Assembly: GCA_016870995.1 (NCBI GenBank) | Contig: VFZU01000004.1 | Location: forward strand, 59,613 to 123,612 | Direction of reading: 5' to 3' | DNA: 64,000 nt | From: Acidobacteriota bacterium | GTDB lineage: Bacteria > Acidobacteriota > Terriglobia > Bryobacterales > Bryobacteraceae | In this document: one piece after another, positions 8,222 to 17,072 of the stretch | Numbering within the stretch: the stretch's first letter is position 1 | How the letters are laid out: every line of letters begins with the position of its first letter | Translations under genes and position numbers: made by a program | Notes under the pieces: generated by a model | Database searches by the model: none | What the model was told of the DNA's origin: nothing | The model's input: only the letters and a program-made list of their open reading frames with translations

Positions 8222-8872
8222 GTGCCTGCAAATCACCGGCAAAGTCTAAATCTCAACCAGGCCGATTATGCGGCTCGTATCGGTGTGTCTCAGTCCTACT
8301 TGTCGTTGCTGGAAAGCGGTCGTCGGCCGCTGACCGCAAAGTTCCTGAACAGGTTGGCCAAAGAATTTGGGACGGATCCGACGCAGTTGCCGCTTGTGCT
8401 GTCCGTGGCAGAGTTGGATGACGATGCTCTGGCGAGTGGTCTGGCGCGGCTGGGTTATCCGGGATTTGCCCACCTTTCCGATGGCCCGTTGATGAATCCA
8501 ACAGTGCTGGTGCTCGAGTGTCTACGCAAGAGTTGTCCCGATGTGCGCCTTGTTGAGGGGTTGCCGTGGTTGCTGAGTCGCTTTAGCGGGCTTGCGGTGG
8601 ATTGGCTCTGTGCTCAGGTGAAGTTGTTGAATCTACAAAACCAACTGGGCTTTCTCGTTGCTTTGACCGCGGAAGTACGAGCGACGGCAGATCTTGCACA
8701 ACTGTTGGAACAGCTTGAGCCAGCTCGACTTGCAGCGGAAGCACCTCTGGCCAATCGTCATATGCCTGAAGAGCTGCGCAGCCAGCTGCGCGTAGAGCGA
8801 TCCCAGCTGGCCGAACACTGGAACCTATTGACGAAAATCAATGCCGCTTCAGTTAGCCGCTGGCTGGAATAG
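8222..8872 (+). CDS. XRE-family HTH transcriptional regulator with short N-terminus
   Basis: A DNA-binding protein of 216 residues. Residues 10-55 form a Cro/CI-type helix-turn-helix: NLNQADYAARIGVSQSYLSLLESGRRPLT contains the typical Q-x3-A and S-x-S-x-LE positions. I split it as NLNQADYAARIGVSQSY then LSLLESGRRPLT. The remaining 150 residues are helical without a recognised domain. An in-frame stop at 8213-8215 forces the start to be GTG at 8222, so the first HTH helix is shorter than usual by about six residues. It is divergent from rpoZ with 80 bp between them. It might control the operon on either side, but no operator is evident. Confidence 0.72.
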   Translation: MPANHRQSLNLNQADYAARIGVSQSYLSLLESGRRPLTAKFLNRLAKEFGTDPTQLPLVLSVAELDDDALASGLARLGYPGFAHLSDGPLMNPTVLVLECLRKSCPDVRLVEGLPWLLSRFSGLAVDWLCAQVKLLNLQNQLGFLVALTAEVRATADLAQLLEQLEPARLAAEAPLANRHMPEELRSQLRVERSQLAEHWNLLTKINAASVSRWLE

Positions 8873-8994
8873 CTTACCGAGCGCCTAGACTCGGATTAGT
8901 ACCAAACCCGCCGTACTACGCGAAAGGAAACTTTTTCTCTATAGCTGATGCGAGTCCGAGGCTCCTACAATCAAAGTACCGTCTGTATTCTCGG

Positions 8995-11900
8995 ATGAAG
9001 ATTACCCTTAAACCCGGGCTCTGGCTCATCATGGTCGTCGTGTTCGTACTGACCATCGGCGCAACGCTGCCGATGTGGTCGTTCTTACGCGGACAGGAAA
9101 CGCGCCGTGCCAAGACCTTGCTGGTCAGTGCGTCCGGGAGTTTGCAGGATCGGGTGCAGGCCGAACTCGACCTCGAGCTGAACGCAATACAAGCCATGGC
9201 TTCCAAATGGCGGATCCGGCCGAACATGACGCGCGAGGAATGGGAATACGATGTCCGGCAGATCCTTGAGGAACACCCCAGCCTCCTTTCCGTGGCATGG
9301 ATCGAGAATGATTCCACGCAGGTACGCGATTGGAAGATCGAATGGTCACTACCTACGGTTTACGAACCTGCCGTGATCAAGCTTCATAACCTGGTCAAGG
9401 AGAATCGCCAGGAGCTTCTGACTGTCGTTGCGGAGCAACGCAAAACCCGCATCAGCGACGCAATCCTGGTCGCGGATCGCGGTAAGGCCTTTGCGGCTTA
9501 CGTGCCGGCGGTGGTCGACGGCAAGCTGAAGGGTGCACTGGTGGGAGTGTTTCACCTGCAAGTGCTGATGGATTTCGTGTTCGACCGCTTGCTGGCCACC
9601 GATTACTCAATCCAGCTTGTCGATGGATACGAGCCGATTTATCAACGCGGGCTGCCGAAGAACGGCGCCCTCGACTGGGAACATCAAGGGTCCTTGAAGG
9701 TCTTTGGAACCAGTTGGAAGATGCGGCTCTGGCCTAATCCCGATGCGCAGAGGGCAAACGAAAAGCTGGCCGATCTGATACTGCTTGGAGGCATCGGTGT
9801 GGCACTGCTGCTGACAGGGCTTGTTTACATGGCGGGACGCAGGTCTGCGGTGAAACCGGCAGTTCTGATTCCTGATGCCGCTGAAAACCGGCGGAAGATC
9901 GAAGAAAGGCTGCGGGTATGGGAGGCCACCATTGCCAGCGTCGACGAAGCGATTCTAGTCGCCGAGGCGAAGAAGGTCATGGGCGGCGGCATGGTAATTC
10001 TCTTTGTGAATCCTGCCTTGACCTCGCTTACCGGATTCGCGGCCGAAGAACTTCTGGGCAAATCACCCAAAACGCTTTTCCTGAATGATCTATTCGGGCA
10101 GGACGCCGGAACCGATTCGCGAATCCGGCTGTGGCACAAGGCCCAGGTCGCCGTGGACGTTCAGCTCCGCGCTAAGCCCATTACTGATAGCCATGCAAAC
10201 ACCACGCATTGGGTGGTTTCCTTCCATCGTGCGGATGTCCCTTCGGCAAAAGTCGCAGCAGCTTCTACCCAGCTTGAACAACTCATCAGCTCGGCCCCAT
10301 TGCCGATACAGATCTTCGACATCACCGGGCAAATTCTCCACTGGAATCCACAGGCAGAAACGGTCACTGGCTTCACCGCTGCCGAAATGGTTGGGCAGGC
10401 GACACCACTGGGAGTGCAGTTTCCAACGCCTGGCTCCTGGACGCGACAAGATCTGCGCATCGCCAAGAAAACAGGCAAGCGCCTTGATCTCGCTGTATGG
10501 ACCGCACCATTAAGCGACGGTACCGGAACGAAGTTCATGAGCTTCATGGCCGATCTCACCGGCGAGCATCTGGAGCAGGAAGCACTCGCTGAGCGCGAAA
10601 CAATGTTCCGATCACTGGTCGATAGCGCCTCAGACATCATGGCCATTCTCGATGTCAACTCGAACGTGCAATACATCAACCCTGCGGTTCGGTCGTTGCT
10701 CGGTCTTGAGCCCGCGCAATTCATCGGACAATCCATCGCTGCGATCCCTCCCAGCTTCACGTCGAAAGTGACTCCGATCGAAGGCACACCAAGCTTTGCA
10801 TTGATTGCGAAAGAACCGGTGAAAGAGGCGGCAAAAAGCACCTCGGGCAACGATCTTCTGGACGCGATCGCCGACCCGGTTCTTATCTACGACAATGAAC
10901 ACCGGGTGACCTGGATGAACCGGGCCGCTGAAGCGCTTTATGGCTTTACGGCCATCGAGGCCGCTGGGAAAACTCTGAGCGAGATACAGCCGGACTGGTT
11001 GCAGGTTCCGGCTCGCGAGAAAGTCTTTGCTGAGCTGGACCGTCAAGGTCACTGGAAGGGCGAAATCTCGAACTTCACGCCCATAGGGCGCGAAATCGTA
11101 CAGGAAGTTTCGATCGCAGCCACGGCCACAGGTTCGGTAGCGATCCATCGCGACATCACCGCCAAGAAGTCGGCCATCGATGCCTTGGCCGCTGAGGACA
11201 AGACCCGCACCCTTGAGGCTCTCAACTCGACGGAAGGTCTTTGGGATTGGAATCTGCGTACCGATGAAGTCTACTTCTCACCCCGCTGGAAAGAGATGCT
11301 TGGCTACGCTGACGAAGAGATCACAGGCGACCTTGGCGAGTGGTACATGCTCGTTCATCCGGATGACCTCAGCATGCTGCGGGGCCGCATCGCGGCTCAT
11401 TTGAAGGGCCAGCAGGAGCATCTTGAAGTTGAATATCGTGCCCGCACGCGAGGCGGCGCCTATCGCTGGATGATGACGCGGGCCTTGGCCATGCGGAACT
11501 CGGCTGGGGAGCCCACGCGGCTCGTTGGCCTGCAGACGGACATTCACGATCAGAAACAGCTCGACGAACAACTTCTGTTTGAGGCTTTCCACGATTCGGT
11601 AACCGGGTTGGCCAATCGCGCCTTGTTTCTGGACCGTCTCAACGGAGAACTGAATCACCCCCAAGCCGCATTCGCGGTGGCGTTTATCGATCTGAAGCGC
11701 TTCGCCCTTGTGAATGCTGCGCTTGGCACCCGCGGCGGAGATAAGGCTCTGGCAGAGGCTGGGCAACGCATTTCGGAATGCCTGCCACCGGGCAGTTTTA
11801 TGGCCCGACACGGCAGTGATGAATTCGCTGCGCTCATCCCAAGCGTGGATGCAAGTCAGCTGGATGCAATGGCGGCGCTAATCCGCCTACGCCTGGCCCG

Positions 11901-12702
11901 GCCCTTCCAATACTCGGGCAAAGAGATCGGCTTTGAGTGTTCGATCGGTTTTGCGATGTCGTCGAACGGTAGTTTTGAAAATGGCGAAACGATGTTGCAA
12001 GCGGCATCGCGCGCGATGGCAAACGCTACAACCCCGGTCGAGCCCGTTGCGATCGCGACATTCCGGCCCGAACAATTCCGCGTGTTTTATCATCCGGTGA
12101 TCTCGCTTGAGACCGGCGAAATCTGCGGCATGGAATCGCTAGTGCGATGGCAGCATCCAGAGCGCGGCTTGCTGGCCCCAGATCAGTTCTTGAGCGACGC
12201 GGAGGCTTCGGGTCTGATTCTCGAAATCGACCACTGGGTACTGGGCGAGGCATGCAAAAAAGTGGCGGAGCTAAATCAGCGATTCTCACTCTTTCTCACC
12301 GTCAATCTTTCGAGCAGCCACTTTGGAGCGCCCGGCGGAATTGCGGCTCTCGAGTCGATCATCCGCGATTCAGGTATCAACCCAGCATGGCTGCGGATTG
12401 AGCTCAACGATGAGGCAATCCCTGAACACCTTTCAGATCTTCCCGTCGTGCTCAATCCGATGAAGCTCAAGCCCGAGATTGTGCGTGGCATCGCCACCGG
12501 CCGCAACCTCGAACAGGTGCGAAACATCATCCAGAAAGCCGGGCAGCGCAATCAGAAAGTGGTGGCTGAGGGCGTGGAAAGCCTGGAGCAACTCGCCGCC
12601 CTGCGCGAATTGAAATGCCACTTTGCCCAAGGGTTTTACTTCACGCGCCCAGCGCCCGCTCAAGATACGGAGCAGCTGCTTGCCCGTGGACCCCGCTGGT
12701 AA
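8995..12702 (+). CDS. Membrane multi-PAS GGDEF-EAL protein (degenerate output domains)
   Basis: A c-di-GMP-type signalling protein of 1235 residues. There is a TM helix at about 9-29, a periplasmic sensor region of CHASE-like character at 30-255, a second TM at about 260-281, and then five PAS/PAC units (about 305-410, 425-535, 538-590, 615-720, 735-855). A GGDEF domain (about 860-1010) and an EAL domain (about 1020-1225) follow. The GGDEF signature reads GSDEF at residues 940-944, with no RxxD inhibitory site before it. The EAL motif reads ESL at 1047-1049. In the EAL barrel the Asn (VNLSS), Glu (RIELN), Lys (LKP), Glu (AEGVE) and Gln (AQGF) positions remain. The DDFGTG loop-6 segment is missing: RIELNDEAIPEHLSDL runs almost directly into the LKP strand. 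It is probably a c-di-GMP sensor or regulatory protein rather than a phosphodiesterase. Cyclase activity is uncertain. Confidence 0.85.
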   Translation: MKITLKPGLWLIMVVVFVLTIGATLPMWSFLRGQETRRAKTLLVSASGSLQDRVQAELDLELNAIQAMASKWRIRPNMTREEWEYDVRQILEEHPSLLSVAWIENDSTQVRDWKIEWSLPTVYEPAVIKLHNLVKENRQELLTVVAEQRKTRISDAILVADRGKAFAAYVPAVVDGKLKGALVGVFHLQVLMDFVFDRLLATDYSIQLVDGYEPIYQRGLPKNGALDWEHQGSLKVFGTSWKMRLWPNPDAQRANEKLADLILLGGIGVALLLTGLVYMAGRRSAVKPAVLIPDAAENRRKIEERLRVWEATIASVDEAILVAEAKKVMGGGMVILFVNPALTSLTGFAAEELLGKSPKTLFLNDLFGQDAGTDSRIRLWHKAQVAVDVQLRAKPITDSHANTTHWVVSFHRADVPSAKVAAASTQLEQLISSAPLPIQIFDITGQILHWNPQAETVTGFTAAEMVGQATPLGVQFPTPGSWTRQDLRIAKKTGKRLDLAVWTAPLSDGTGTKFMSFMADLTGEHLEQEALAERETMFRSLVDSASDIMAILDVNSNVQYINPAVRSLLGLEPAQFIGQSIAAIPPSFTSKVTPIEGTPSFALIAKEPVKEAAKSTSGNDLLDAIADPVLIYDNEHRVTWMNRAAEALYGFTAIEAAGKTLSEIQPDWLQVPAREKVFAELDRQGHWKGEISNFTPIGREIVQEVSIAATATGSVAIHRDITAKKSAIDALAAEDKTRTLEALNSTEGLWDWNLRTDEVYFSPRWKEMLGYADEEITGDLGEWYMLVHPDDLSMLRGRIAAHLKGQQEHLEVEYRARTRGGAYRWMMTRALAMRNSAGEPTRLVGLQTDIHDQKQLDEQLLFEAFHDSVTGLANRALFLDRLNGELNHPQAAFAVAFIDLKRFALVNAALGTRGGDKALAEAGQRISECLPPGSFMARHGSDEFAALIPSVDASQLDAMAALIRLRLARPFQYSGKEIGFECSIGFAMSSNGSFENGETMLQAASRAMANATTPVEPVAIATFRPEQFRVFYHPVISLETGEICGMESLVRWQHPERGLLAPDQFLSDAEASGLILEIDHWVLGEACKKVAELNQRFSLFLTVNLSSSHFGAPGGIAALESIIRDSGINPAWLRIELNDEAIPEHLSDLPVVLNPMKLKPEIVRGIATGRNLEQVRNIIQKAGQRNQKVVAEGVESLEQLAALRELKCHFAQGFYFTRPAPAQDTEQLLARGPRW

Positions 12703-12718
12703 GCCATACTAGTTCAGG

Positions 12719-12889
12719 ATGGCCATTAGTCAGGAACTTCTCGAAATCCTCATTTGCCCTGCTTGCCGGGGCGAACTTGAACTCAAGCAGGACGGCTCCG
12801 GCCTGAAGTGCGTGGCTTGCAAGCGCGTCTATCCGATCCGGGAGGATATTCCGGTCATGTTGGTGGACGAAGCCAAGATCGAAGAATAG
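12719..12889 (+). CDS. Trm112/YcaR-like zinc-ribbon protein
   Basis: A 56-residue protein with two CxxC pairs (CPAC at residues 13-16 and CVAC at 31-34) and the ending YPIREDIPVML, the hallmark of the Trm112/UPF0434 family. In eukaryotes and archaea, Trm112 stabilises methyltransferases. Bacterial members are often encoded beside envelope genes such as lpxK and kdsB, and their role is unclear. Here it lies 3 bp ahead of a GT9 heptosyltransferase gene and msbA, so the envelope link holds. The ATG at 12719 is 16 bp behind the PAS-GGDEF-EAL gene. Confidence 0.82.
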   Translation: MAISQELLEILICPACRGELELKQDGSGLKCVACKRVYPIREDIPVMLVDEAKIEE

Positions 12890-12892
12890 CGG

Positions 12893-13804
12893 ATGTCCAA
12901 AGTCCTCGAGCGTTTGCCTGATGGCGCGCGCGTGGCGATCGTCCGCCTGCGCTCGCTAGGGGATTGTGTGCTCTCGACGCCGTCGATTCATTTGCTCAAG
13001 CAATACCGGTCAGATCTGCGGCTAGCTGTTGTTTCAGAACCTCCCTTTATCCCGCTGTTTGAAGAAAACCCGGACATTGATGACATCATCGTGCCTAGCG
13101 GTCCGCTGCTGCGCCGCTGGAAGCCAACCCTGGCCATCAATCTGCATGGGGGCACTCGCAGCCTGCTGCTGACCACCGCTTCCCTGGCGCGATATCGTGT
13201 CGGCTTCGCCCACTATCGTTACTCGCTGGCTTACAACGTGCGTATCCCGCGTGCGCAACAGATTTTGGGCGAAGAGCGCGTCGTGCATACGGCAGAACAT
13301 GCCGCGAGCGCAATGTTCCATCTGGGTGTACCAGTGAGTGAAATTCCGCGGGCGCGTTTGTTCACCTCCAAGCGCTGGCGCGACGAAGGCTATGCGGTGA
13401 TTCATCCGTATGCTTCGGCGGCGGACAAGACTTGGCCGGCGCGGCGGTTTCTCGAAGTAGCCGAATTTCTGCGGCGTGTTCTCAAACTGGAGCCTATCTT
13501 TATCGGCGGCCCGGGCGATGATCCTGCGCCGTTTCAGCCATGGCATGTCGAGATCTCGACCGATCTCAAGAAAACGAAATCACTGTTGGCGGCCGCCTCG
13601 GTCTTTTTCGGTAACGATAGCGGCCCGGCGCATATGGCGGCGGCATTTGGCATTCCCGTAGCGGTTCTGTACGGCCCATCCAATCCAACCATTTGGGCTC
13701 CCTGGCGGACAGAAGCTCAGGTGCTTCACTCCCCCAACGGCATGGAAGGTATCAGCACGACGCAGGCCGTCGAAGCGCTGGCCCGCCTTAGAGTGAGTGC
13801 ATGA
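12893..13804 (+). CDS. Glycosyltransferase family 9 (heptosyltransferase-like)
   Basis: Predicted to add heptose (ADP-heptose donor) or a similar sugar to the LPS inner core on the inner membrane face. The 303-residue protein begins with the GT9 pattern VAIVRLRSLGDCVLSTPSIHLLK, and NLHGGTRS lies in the N-terminal Rossmann domain. The C-terminal nucleotide-sugar domain has FFGNDSGPAHMAAAFGIP followed by LYGPSNPTIWAPW, the conserved ADP-heptose-binding core. It is part of the operon Trm112-like, GT9, msbA, with a 4-bp overlap with msbA. The precise acceptor cannot be read from the sequence. Confidence 0.88.
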   Translation: MSKVLERLPDGARVAIVRLRSLGDCVLSTPSIHLLKQYRSDLRLAVVSEPPFIPLFEENPDIDDIIVPSGPLLRRWKPTLAINLHGGTRSLLLTTASLARYRVGFAHYRYSLAYNVRIPRAQQILGEERVVHTAEHAASAMFHLGVPVSEIPRARLFTSKRWRDEGYAVIHPYASAADKTWPARRFLEVAEFLRRVLKLEPIFIGGPGDDPAPFQPWHVEISTDLKKTKSLLAAASVFFGNDSGPAHMAAAFGIPVAVLYGPSNPTIWAPWRTEAQVLHSPNGMEGISTTQAVEALARLRVSA

Positions 13805-15615
13805 AACGCGTTCTCCGTCTGGGGTTGCGCTATTGGCCCTCACTTGCCGCCAGTGTGTTCTTTATGGCGATTGTCGGCTTGTGCCAGGCGAGCATGGCCC
13901 TGCTGATCAAGCCGCTCCTCGATCGTGTGCTTTCGCCCGCCGCCACCGAATCGACTGAAGTTGTTTTTCTCGATTGGAAGATTCCGCTCGATCAGATCTT
14001 GCCGCCGCAGATGCAGAATGTCTGGGCTCTGGTTGCGGCGGGAATCCTCGGCGTTTTCGCTCTCAAAGGCGTGTGCGATTACATCGGGAACTATCTCATC
14101 AATCACGCCGGCCTCCACGCCATCACCGACCTTCGCCAGCGTGTTTTCGATCATCTGCTGCGCCAGGACACGAGTTTTTTTGAGCTGCATTCCACCGGCA
14201 AGCTGATGTCGAACGTCATGAACGATATCGAGAAGATCCAGGTGGCTGTCTCGCACATGCTTGCCGACTGGCTGCGGCAGACGTTTTCTGCGATCGGACT
14301 TCTCGCTGTGCTGATTCGCCACGATTGGAAGTTGGCTTTGTTTTCGCTCACTGTGCTGCCGTTCGTGATGATCCCCACCGCCCGGCTGGGCAAACGCATC
14401 CGCCGCACCACGCGCAGTGCACAGGACGACGCCGCACAGTTAAATCACATATTGCAGGAAGCAATCAGCGGGCAACAGGTTGTGCGCACCTTTAACGCCG
14501 AACCGATGGAATCCTCGCGCTTCCAGGCCGCTGCCGATCTGCTGCGTAAGTCGAATCTGCGTTATGTCGCCCAGCAGGCGCTGCCCTCGCCAGTGATTGA
14601 GTTCCTTGGAGCCCTCACCATCGTTGGCCTGATCGGTTACGCCCGCACACAAATCCAGGCCGGGCAAATGACGGCCGGAGAATTCACCAGCTTCGTAATC
14701 GCCTTACTGATGCTCTACGAGCCCGTAAAGCGGCTCACGGGCATCCACAATATCTTTCAGCAAGCCACCGGCTCGGCGCAGCGCGTGTTCGAGTATCTCG
14801 ACGAAGAGCCGCGCGTGGCGGATCAGCATGCCGCCAAGGTTCTTGAAGGATTTCATGAATCGATCGCGTTTGAAGGTGTGCGATTCCGTTATCCCACCAG
14901 CGCCGAGGATCAGCTAGATATTCTAAAGCGCCTCGACCTCAAGGTGGCCGCCGGTGAAGTCGTGGCGTTGGTCGGCCCCAGCGGTGCAGGTAAAACCACG
15001 CTTGCCAGCCTTCTGCCCCGGCTTTACGATCCACTCGAAGGCCGCATTCGTATGGACGGGCACGATTTGCGCGACATCACTCTGCGCAGCTTGCGCGCCC
15101 AGATTTCCACCGTCGCGCAGGACACATTCTTGTTTGATGATACTGTGGCGAACAACATCCGCTACGGCCGCCCTGGTGCCCCGATGGCTGACGTCGAGGC
15201 CGCTGCCCGCACAGCACTGGCTGACGAATTCATTGCGCGCATGCCGCAAGGCTTCGAGACGCGAATTGGCGAGCGCGGTGTTAAGTTGAGCGGCGGCCAG
15301 CGGCAACGCCTGGCGATCGCCCGTGCCGTGCTGCGCAATGCGCCGATCTTGATTCTCGACGAGGCGACAAGCCACTTGGACGCCGAATCTGAAGTTCTCG
15401 TGCAACGTGCACTTGCCAATCTCATGGCACAACGCACTGTGATCGTGATTGCCCATCGTCTGTCGACCATTCGCCGCGCCAATCGCATTCTTGTGATGGA
15501 GCGCGGCGAGATTGTCCAATCGGGCACCCATGATGAACTTCTCGCTCAAGGAGGGCTTTACGCCCGCCTTCACGAGCTACAGTTCCAAAAATCGGCTACA
15601 CTCGAAAACTCATGA
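13801..15615 (+). CDS. msbA: Lipid A export ABC transporter MsbA
   Basis: A half-transporter of 604 residues that flips lipid A-core or other lipids across the inner membrane. Residues 1-320 hold six predicted TM helices of the type IV exporter fold. The nucleotide-binding domain (about 345-590) contains Walker A GPSGAGKTT, signature LSGGQRQRLAIARA, Walker B ILILDEATSHLD and the H-loop AHRLST. MsbA is the best call because of the neighbouring GT9 heptosyltransferase, but multidrug exporters of the same family look alike. It overlaps GT9 upstream and yicC downstream by 4 bp each, so the group is translationally coupled. Confidence 0.87.
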   Translation: MKRVLRLGLRYWPSLAASVFFMAIVGLCQASMALLIKPLLDRVLSPAATESTEVVFLDWKIPLDQILPPQMQNVWALVAAGILGVFALKGVCDYIGNYLINHAGLHAITDLRQRVFDHLLRQDTSFFELHSTGKLMSNVMNDIEKIQVAVSHMLADWLRQTFSAIGLLAVLIRHDWKLALFSLTVLPFVMIPTARLGKRIRRTTRSAQDDAAQLNHILQEAISGQQVVRTFNAEPMESSRFQAAADLLRKSNLRYVAQQALPSPVIEFLGALTIVGLIGYARTQIQAGQMTAGEFTSFVIALLMLYEPVKRLTGIHNIFQQATGSAQRVFEYLDEEPRVADQHAAKVLEGFHESIAFEGVRFRYPTSAEDQLDILKRLDLKVAAGEVVALVGPSGAGKTTLASLLPRLYDPLEGRIRMDGHDLRDITLRSLRAQISTVAQDTFLFDDTVANNIRYGRPGAPMADVEAAARTALADEFIARMPQGFETRIGERGVKLSGGQRQRLAIARAVLRNAPILILDEATSHLDAESEVLVQRALANLMAQRTVIVIAHRLSTIRRANRILVMERGEIVQSGTHDELLAQGGLYARLHELQFQKSATLENS

Positions 15616-16493
15616 CCATTCGCAGTATGACTGGCTACGCGCGTTTGCGCCGGTCCATCCCCGAAGGCGAGTTGACCGTCTCGCTCAAGACTGTCAATCA
15701 TCGCGCCCTCGATCTCCACTTTCACATGAGCAGCTTCTTCGACCCTGTCGAAGGTGCCATGCGGAATCTTGTCAAACAGGAACTCAATCGCGGCCACGTA
15801 GACATTCGCTGCTCACTGGCGCGCGAGGCGGCCAAACAAACGTTTGAGGTCAACCGCCCCCTGCTTGATGCATATCGCAATCTGTTCGAGACGCAGTCCG
15901 GCATGGGGAATCCCGATCTCAACGAAGCCTTGCGTCTCCCCGGTATGTTGCTTGAAACACGGGAAGACGAAGTCTCAGAAAGCTTGCATGAGGCAATTCT
16001 CGGCGCTCTCACGGATGCACTGACCGAGCTGAACGTCCAGCGGGAACGCGAAGGCGCGGCCCTGGCGAAACAGATGCTCGCTTACAACGAGAACATCCAT
16101 GCGCAAGCGGCGAAAGTGCGCGGGCTGCGCACGCAAATCCTGCCAATCCTGCGCCAGAAGATCGAAGTTAAAATCAACGATCTACTGAATGGCCAATCGA
16201 TTGATCCCGCACGCATCTCGCAAGAAGCCGCCTTTCTGGCAGACCGCGGCGATGTGGAGGAAGAAATCACGCGACTCCTGACGCACTGCACGCACCTCGA
16301 AAACCTGCTGACCAAGGGGGGCGAAGCTGGAAAGAAGATCGACTTCCTCTTGCAGGAGATGAACCGGGAAACGAATACGATCCTCTCAAAATCGAACAAT
16401 GCCTGCGACTTCGGACTCCAAATCACCGAAATCGGTCTTGCTGTCAAAACTGAGATTGAGCGCATTCGTGAGCAATCCCTCAATCTGGAATAG
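15612..16493 (+). CDS. yicC: YicC-family endoribonuclease
   Basis: The 293-residue protein matches YicC. The N-terminus has IRSMTGYARL with the conserved SMTG(F/Y) motif, the centre has NRGHVDI, and the C-terminal DUF1732 region ends in GKKIDFLLQEMNRETNTILSKSN. YicC proteins are metal-dependent RNases reported to affect small-RNA turnover in E. coli, and their genes usually precede gmk. Here gmk does not follow. A nucleoside deaminase gene comes next after 28 bp. The start overlaps msbA by 4 bp. Confidence 0.9.
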   Translation: MTIRSMTGYARLRRSIPEGELTVSLKTVNHRALDLHFHMSSFFDPVEGAMRNLVKQELNRGHVDIRCSLAREAAKQTFEVNRPLLDAYRNLFETQSGMGNPDLNEALRLPGMLLETREDEVSESLHEAILGALTDALTELNVQREREGAALAKQMLAYNENIHAQAAKVRGLRTQILPILRQKIEVKINDLLNGQSIDPARISQEAAFLADRGDVEEEITRLLTHCTHLENLLTKGGEAGKKIDFLLQEMNRETNTILSKSNNACDFGLQITEIGLAVKTEIERIREQSLNLE

Positions 16494-16521
16494 CCGCCTC
16501 TCCCGGCGCGCCTGTTTCGCA

Positions 16522-16986
16522 ATGACCGCCATGAGCCCGCTTGACCATACAAAATACATGAGACGCGCCATCGAACTGGCCGCGAATGTTCAGAAGTACC
16601 CCTTTGCTGCTGTGCTCGTCGACCCAGCAGGTGTGATCGTGGCAGAAGGCTGGAACCAGTCTGAGCGTAACCCCACCTTTCACGGCGAAATCGACGTGAT
16701 CAACGAGTGTGCCCGCAAACATCCCAAAATCGATTGGACAAAGCTGACCCTCTACACCACTGCTGAACCCTGCCCGATGTGTCAGGGCGCAGTGGCCTGG
16801 ACCGGCATCGGGGCCGTTGTGTATGGCACCTCGATTCCATTTCTCAAAAGCATTGGCTGGTGGCAAATCGATATTCGCGCCGAAGAAGTGCGAGCGAAAA
16901 CGCCGTTTCGAAAATCGACCTTAATCGGTGGAGTGCTCGAAGCCGAATGCAACGCCTTGTTTCTGGCTGCAGCCAGGCGAAGGTGA
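16522..16986 (+). CDS. Zinc nucleoside/cytosine deaminase
   Basis: A 154-residue member of the cytidine/guanine deaminase fold. Zinc ligands and the catalytic Glu are visible as FHGEIDVIN (about residue 54) and PCPMCQGAVAW (about residue 83). The HGE form and the PCPMCQGA motif fit guanine deaminases and TadA-like enzymes. The W/F-rich C-terminus favours a free-base or nucleoside substrate over tRNA, but this is inference. I chose ATG at 16522, and another ATG lies at 16531. No clear ribosome site precedes either. It sits at the place where gmk usually stands behind yicC, keeping a purine theme. Confidence 0.78.
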   Translation: MTAMSPLDHTKYMRRAIELAANVQKYPFAAVLVDPAGVIVAEGWNQSERNPTFHGEIDVINECARKHPKIDWTKLTLYTTAEPCPMCQGAVAWTGIGAVVYGTSIPFLKSIGWWQIDIRAEEVRAKTPFRKSTLIGGVLEAECNALFLAAARRR

Positions 16987-17006
16987 GGCGAATCGCAAGC
17001 CTTTAC

Positions 17007-17037
17007 AAGGATTTAGCGGGGGGCTAACCTTTTCTTC
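17007..17037 (+). terminator. Possible rho-independent terminator after the deaminase gene
   Basis: TTAGC at 17013-17017 pairs with GCTAA at 17023-17027 around a G5 loop. AAGG (17007-17010) can pair with CCTT (17028-17031), leaving a 2-base bulge. TTCTTC follows. It would separate the msbA-yicC operon from the efflux operon. The stem is short, so the call is tentative. Confidence 0.4.
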
Positions 17038-17072
17038 GGAAATGTCGTCTTGCATAATGGAACAAATCCTTT

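Noticed and set aside
8878..8895. CCGAG/CTCGG stem behind the XRE gene as terminator
   Set aside because: Only 5 bp of stem and no T-run follows.
17030..17058. Promoter of the efflux operon with CATAAT at 17053-17058
   Set aside because: No acceptable -35 hexamer at the right distance. A promoter is expected here but I cannot define it.
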